Of a DNA stretch of 14,600 nucleotides, positions 13,494 through 14,600 are shown one piece after another. A program made the translations under genes and the position numbers. Position 1 is the first letter of the stretch; every line of letters starts with the position of its first letter. This DNA comes from JAAOZP01 sp964616835. GTDB lineage: Archaea; Thermoproteota; EX4484-205; JAAOZP01. The DNA is taken from positions 1 to 14,600 of the forward strand of contig CAZTSG010000032.1 of assembly GCA_964616835.1 (NCBI GenBank). The letters run 5' to 3'. Below the pieces are notes generated by a model that saw only the letters and a list, made by a program, of their open reading frames with translations, was not told where the DNA came from and made no database searches.

Positions 13494-14522
13494 ATGGGAA
13501 GAACCCTTCTGTACGCTACTGTGTTCGCACTACTCCTCTTGTCGGTACAGCTCTGTCTTTTGAGAGCGCAGCAAACAATCGTTATCGACGGCGACGTTAG
13601 CGATTGGGATGCTTTGGGAATTCAACCAGTATATACTGATCCGATTGGCGATACTGAGGAATGGTCTAAAAACCCCTCCATTCTGGGAATAGGTTCGACT
13701 GCTGAGCCACCGGATAAGGTTGCTGCCAACGATAAGTGCAGAGATCTGAAGGCTCTCTATGTCTGGTGCGACGATGAGTGGATATATATTAGGCTTGACG
13801 TTGCAGAGCTTTACGAGGGCTGGAGTATCGTCAGTACTAAGATTACCGAGGATGGCGAGGAGGTCACGTATCCTAATGTGAGTGCTTACCACATTTACTT
13901 CGACTTAATTCCTGGCGGTCAGAGGGATAGTGCTGCTGCTTCAGACGTTGATTTTCAGAAAAACGGGTACGAGTGGGAGTTTAACATACAGTTTGACGCA
14001 GGCCTATATGGGGAGAACTATGGCAAGCCGTTTATGCAGTTTCCAGATTGGAGCATCACTACTATTGAAGACTTTGGCGTGGACTTGGCCAGAAGCGCTT
14101 TCGAGATGAGGATTAGTAAAACCCTGCTCGAAGAGAAGTATGGAGAACTCGGGACGGCAAGGGTATTCGTAGGCTCGATAAAACCGGGTGAGCCGAAGGG
14201 CAACTGGGGTACTTGGCCACATGCATTCGACCCTCAGCACCCAGGGTGCCCCGGAGAGGCTGCTTGGGGTGCCTGCGGCCCGGAGAACGACAGAGGCAGT
14301 GACTTCGCTGACGTAATGCCTAATGATTCGCTTGAGCCCCCGAGCGGCGGATGGTGGGAAGACTGGTTGAGCCACGTTACTAATACAATAACGGTGAACC
14401 TGGCTCCGACGGCGAAGGCAGCCGCTCCCACAGTGTCCTGGGCATGGATCGCTGCGGGTGTTATCTTAGCAATAGTTGTAATAATAGTGGTAGCCTACTA
14501 CATGCTTAAACGCAAGGCTTAG
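13494..14522 (+). CDS. Secreted, C-terminally membrane-anchored protein with CBM9/glucodextranase-C-like domain
   Basis: The 342-residue protein starts with a signal peptide (1 to about 25: short basic start, hydrophobic core ATVFALLLLSVQLCLL). A tail at 317-337 (WIAAGVILAIVVIIVVAYYML) forms a membrane segment, followed by cytoplasmic KRKA. The body should therefore stand outside the cell, bound to the membrane. IVIDGDVSDWDALG (29-42), ALYVWCDDEWIYIRLDV (87-103) and YHIYFDL (132-138) fit the beta-sandwich family of CBM9 and the C-terminal binding module of glucodextranase, found in archaeal sugar-degrading and S-layer-bound enzymes. No catalytic domain is present. Four cysteines outside the signal (82, 92, 252, 261) could form two disulfides, and tryptophan is unusually frequent (15). 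A sugar-binding role is plausible but unproven. Confidence 0.85.
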   Translation: MGRTLLYATVFALLLLSVQLCLLRAQQTIVIDGDVSDWDALGIQPVYTDPIGDTEEWSKNPSILGIGSTAEPPDKVAANDKCRDLKALYVWCDDEWIYIRLDVAELYEGWSIVSTKITEDGEEVTYPNVSAYHIYFDLIPGGQRDSAAASDVDFQKNGYEWEFNIQFDAGLYGENYGKPFMQFPDWSITTIEDFGVDLARSAFEMRISKTLLEEKYGELGTARVFVGSIKPGEPKGNWGTWPHAFDPQHPGCPGEAAWGACGPENDRGSDFADVMPNDSLEPPSGGWWEDWLSHVTNTITVNLAPTAKAAAPTVSWAWIAAGVILAIVVIIVVAYYMLKRKA

Positions 14523-14536
14523 CCGTCAGCCATATC

Positions 14537-14554
14537 TCCTTTCTTTTTCCCCTT
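14537..14554 (+). terminator. Pyrimidine-rich terminator of the secreted-protein gene
   Basis: A T/C-rich tract with a run of five T residues, 15 bases after the stop codon. It also lies between two convergent genes, where termination is expected. Confidence 0.4.
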
Positions 14555-14555
14555 T

Positions 14556-14560
14556 AAAAA
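14556..14560 (-). terminator. T-run after the minus-strand tRNA
   Basis: On the minus strand five T residues follow the tRNA 3' end by about 15 bases. It is a probable termination site for that tRNA. Confidence 0.35.
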
Positions 14561-14574
14561 GTAGAAACCTTAGA

Positions 14575-14600
14575 AGCCTCGGGAGGGATTTGAACCCTCG
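14575..14600 (-). tRNA. Partial tRNA (3' part only, cut by window edge)
   Basis: On the minus strand the T-arm GAGGG-TTCAAAT-CCCTC (14599 down to 14583) is followed by a seven-base acceptor strand CCGAGGC (14582-14576) and a discriminator T at 14575. The B-box consensus GGTTCAANTCC is exact. CCA is not encoded. The missing 5' strand should begin GCCTCGG. The anticodon lies outside the window, so the amino acid cannot be named; discriminator U is common in archaeal Thr and Cys tRNAs but this does not decide it. Confidence 0.82.

Noticed and set aside
13530..13892. Open frame of 120 codons on the minus strand inside the secreted-protein gene
   Set aside because: The plus-strand gene has signal peptide, domain and membrane anchor in frame; the opposite frame has no features or promoter.
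1..14600. CRISPR arrays, insertion sequences, toxin-antitoxin or phage genes
   Set aside because: No regularly spaced repeats, transposase motifs, terminal inverted repeats or such genes were seen on either strand.

Overview
The window looks like chromosomal DNA of a hyperthermophilic crenarchaeon, most likely a member of the Desulfurococcales or a relative. The reasons are: two ESCRT-III (CdvB-type) genes and a Vps4-type CdvC ATPase, which make up the Cdv cell-division machinery of these archaea; TATA boxes placed so that many transcripts would be leaderless or nearly so; a tRNA with an intron and no encoded CCA; archaeal GatCA amidotransferase subunits; and dense, overlapping gene packing. 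The order-level placement is inference. I see no insertion sequence, phage gene, CRISPR array or replication origin.

Layout. Positions 1-973 (minus) hold a class V aminotransferase cut by the left edge. Positions 1032-2728 (minus) hold gatC-gatA, two subunits of the tRNA-dependent amidotransferase; gatB is not here. A divergent intergenic region (2729-2910) contains a 26-bp imperfect palindrome just upstream of a strong TATA box. Positions 2911-9401 (plus) hold a complete tryptophan operon in the order trpE-G-D-C-F-B-A. Neighbouring genes mostly overlap by 4 or 8 bp, and all key catalytic residues are visible.

Positions 9408-12046 hold the division genes. A short ESCRT-III paralogue (minus) lies divergently to cdvC (plus). 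cdvC runs tail-to-tail into a second ESCRT-III gene with a winged-helix tail (cdvB, minus), and their stop codons overlap. cdvB is the last gene of a minus-strand operon that starts with an unrecognised 123-residue protein, followed by rpiA (ribose-5-phosphate isomerase). cdvA, the usual partner in the cdvABC operon, is absent from the window.

At the right end are a tRNA-Thr(GGU) with a 16-nt intron (13346-13436), a Trp-rich secreted and C-terminally membrane-anchored protein with a CBM9-like start (13494-14522), and the 3' part of a second tRNA on the minus strand that runs off the edge.

How the genes work together. The trp operon converts chorismate, glutamine, PRPP and serine to tryptophan; RpiA supplies ribose 5-phosphate, the precursor of PRPP. 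CdvB, its paralogue and CdvC should form the membrane-remodelling filament and the ATPase that disassembles it. The points most worth following up are the candidate trp operator, the rearranged cdv locus without cdvA, and the unknown protein co-transcribed with rpiA and cdvB.
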